Positions 62,876 to 64,000 of a stretch of 64,000 bases of DNA are shown piece after piece. Numbering within the stretch: position 1 is the stretch's first letter; every line of letters starts with the position of its first letter. The DNA is taken from positions 11,447,001 through 11,511,000 of the forward strand of contig NC_058501.1 of assembly GCF_020382885.2 (NCBI RefSeq). The letters are read 5' to 3'. The notes beneath the pieces were generated by a model. It saw only the letters and a list, made by a program, of their open reading frames with translations. It searched no databases and had not been told where the DNA came from. The stretch is from Scatophagus argus. Lineage: Eukaryota; Chordata; Actinopteri; Scatophagidae. The position numbers and the translations under genes are program-made.

Positions 62876-64000
62876 GTACAATTTCCAAAACAAGACTCAA
62901 TCTTTCACACTCACTGTCTGCTTCTGGTCCCCGTATCTTCCCTTTTTTATGTCTGCATGGACACTGCGGTCATATCAGTGTGACTGATGTGGCTGACAGT
63001 GCCTCCATTTGTGGTTTAGGTAGCTGCGAGTTGATGCTTCCGGGCTCCCTAATGCTGTGCTTCTATTATTTATTTCATTTATTCTTTATTCTAGCATAAA
63101 CTTTATTCTAGTCAGAGAAGGACAAGAGACTTATATTTATGACAAACTTGTCAGTTTTAAAAATGCCCCATTGGACTTGTACAGAAGCAGCAGTTGTTTA
63201 AGCTACAGAACTGCCTGCCAAGAGTTTTTTTTATCAAATCAATCTTACAAGCTACAGCTATATAACCAATGGTGCCAATTAAACTATTTTATGCATTCAA
63301 TAAACCACAGACCAAGACTATGAACTCCTGTATACAATCAGTAAAAAATATTACAACCAAGTATTATATGGAGGTTCTACCTTTTGCCACAGACCCTGTC
63401 TTGATTTTCATGAGATTTACAAGTCCTCATATAATGTGTTTTCTTCATTCATCCACATCCTCCCTTTTGTGAATACAGAGGAGTTAATTGCCAAAATGAA
63501 TAAAAGGTTTACAGTTTGGTGTGTACTTATCTGGCTTCATTGCACAAGTACATGACTTGTGGCAATGAGTAGTTCTTTCTGGTATCATTTGTTGTCCATA
63601 TTTAAGCTAGAATTACAGCGCCTTATTCTTCCCATTTGTTTGATGCAGTAGGCTATTATGTTAGGAGGGACGATCTGCTCTGTGTGATGAAAGCATTTAT
63701 CTTATATGTATCTGTCTTATTTGAAAGCAGCTTTTCAGCCTGCATTCAAGCCATGCTGGTGCTTTGCCATCTGCAGTTGATATTGTTAACAGCTCTGCTT
63801 ACAATTCAGTCCATTGTCCTTCAGTTGACGTGTTGACCCAGAGTCATTAAAATTTAAATGAATTTGAAATGAACGAGTTGTTCACACTGCTATCTTAAAG
63901 CTGGAGCAGCTATGCCAGTTGTTGCAGCTCTGCCTCGGAGGGCAGCAAAGCTGCAAGCCCACAGGAGCTTCTGCTGCTGCCAAGCTATTGTTAGAACAGC
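62876..64000 (+). other. ptk2: ptk2 intron, no further exon seen
   Basis: After the donor at 62876 I searched for the next FERM exon (YELRIRYLPK-like) and found none to the window end. Small open frames are not recognisable. Confidence 0.6.

Noticed and set aside
1..64000. Host microRNAs known near these loci (miR-30 family near ZFAT, miR-151 in PTK2)
   Set aside because: No mature-sequence match was seen on either strand; the PTK2 one lies in a much later intron in mammals.

Overview
This is vertebrate nuclear DNA, almost certainly from a teleost fish. The evidence is interrupted genes with GT-AG introns, AT-rich introns, many CA/TG microsatellites, typical teleost dispersed repeats, and proteins that read as fish versions of known vertebrate genes. 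Five genes are recognisable. Their human counterparts (MTBP, ZFAT, PTP4A3, NDRG1, PTK2) all lie on chromosome 8q24, so the window is a compacted and rearranged piece of a conserved vertebrate block. I see no operon, phage, CRISPR array or bacterial-type system.

Three genes run leftward in tandem. mtbp (coding 6877 down to 531, 3' part beyond the left edge) encodes the MDM2-binding / Treslin-partner replication factor. zfat (coding 18575 down to 7317) is complete: 24 coding exons with continuous phase give 1249 residues carrying one AT-hook and about 19 C2H2 fingers. ptp4a3 (coding 23062 down to 21770) is complete in five coding exons, 170 residues, with the PTP loop and a CAAX box. The zfat poly(A) signal lies only about 220 bp from the mtbp start codon, so the zfat 3' end and the mtbp promoter abut.

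Two genes run rightward. ndrg1 (35623 to 39290) is complete in 12 coding exons, 377 residues, behind a TATA box and a CACGTG element. ptk2 (focal adhesion kinase) begins near 43.2 kb with a non-coding first exon. After an intron of about 19 kb its first two canonical coding exons lie at 62374-62616 and 62709-62875, and the rest of the gene is beyond the right edge.

The remainder is introns and intergenic DNA with microsatellites, an internally deleted Tc1/mariner relic inside a zfat intron, LINE-type 3' tails, MITE-like inverted repeats and one long hairpin. The observation most worth following is a candidate alternative first coding exon of ptk2 at 45290-45326. It is phase-compatible with the exon at 62330 and would give FAK a different, longer N-terminus. 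All exon borders were placed by reading splice sites and checking phase by hand. Family assignments rest on recalled protein families, with no database search.
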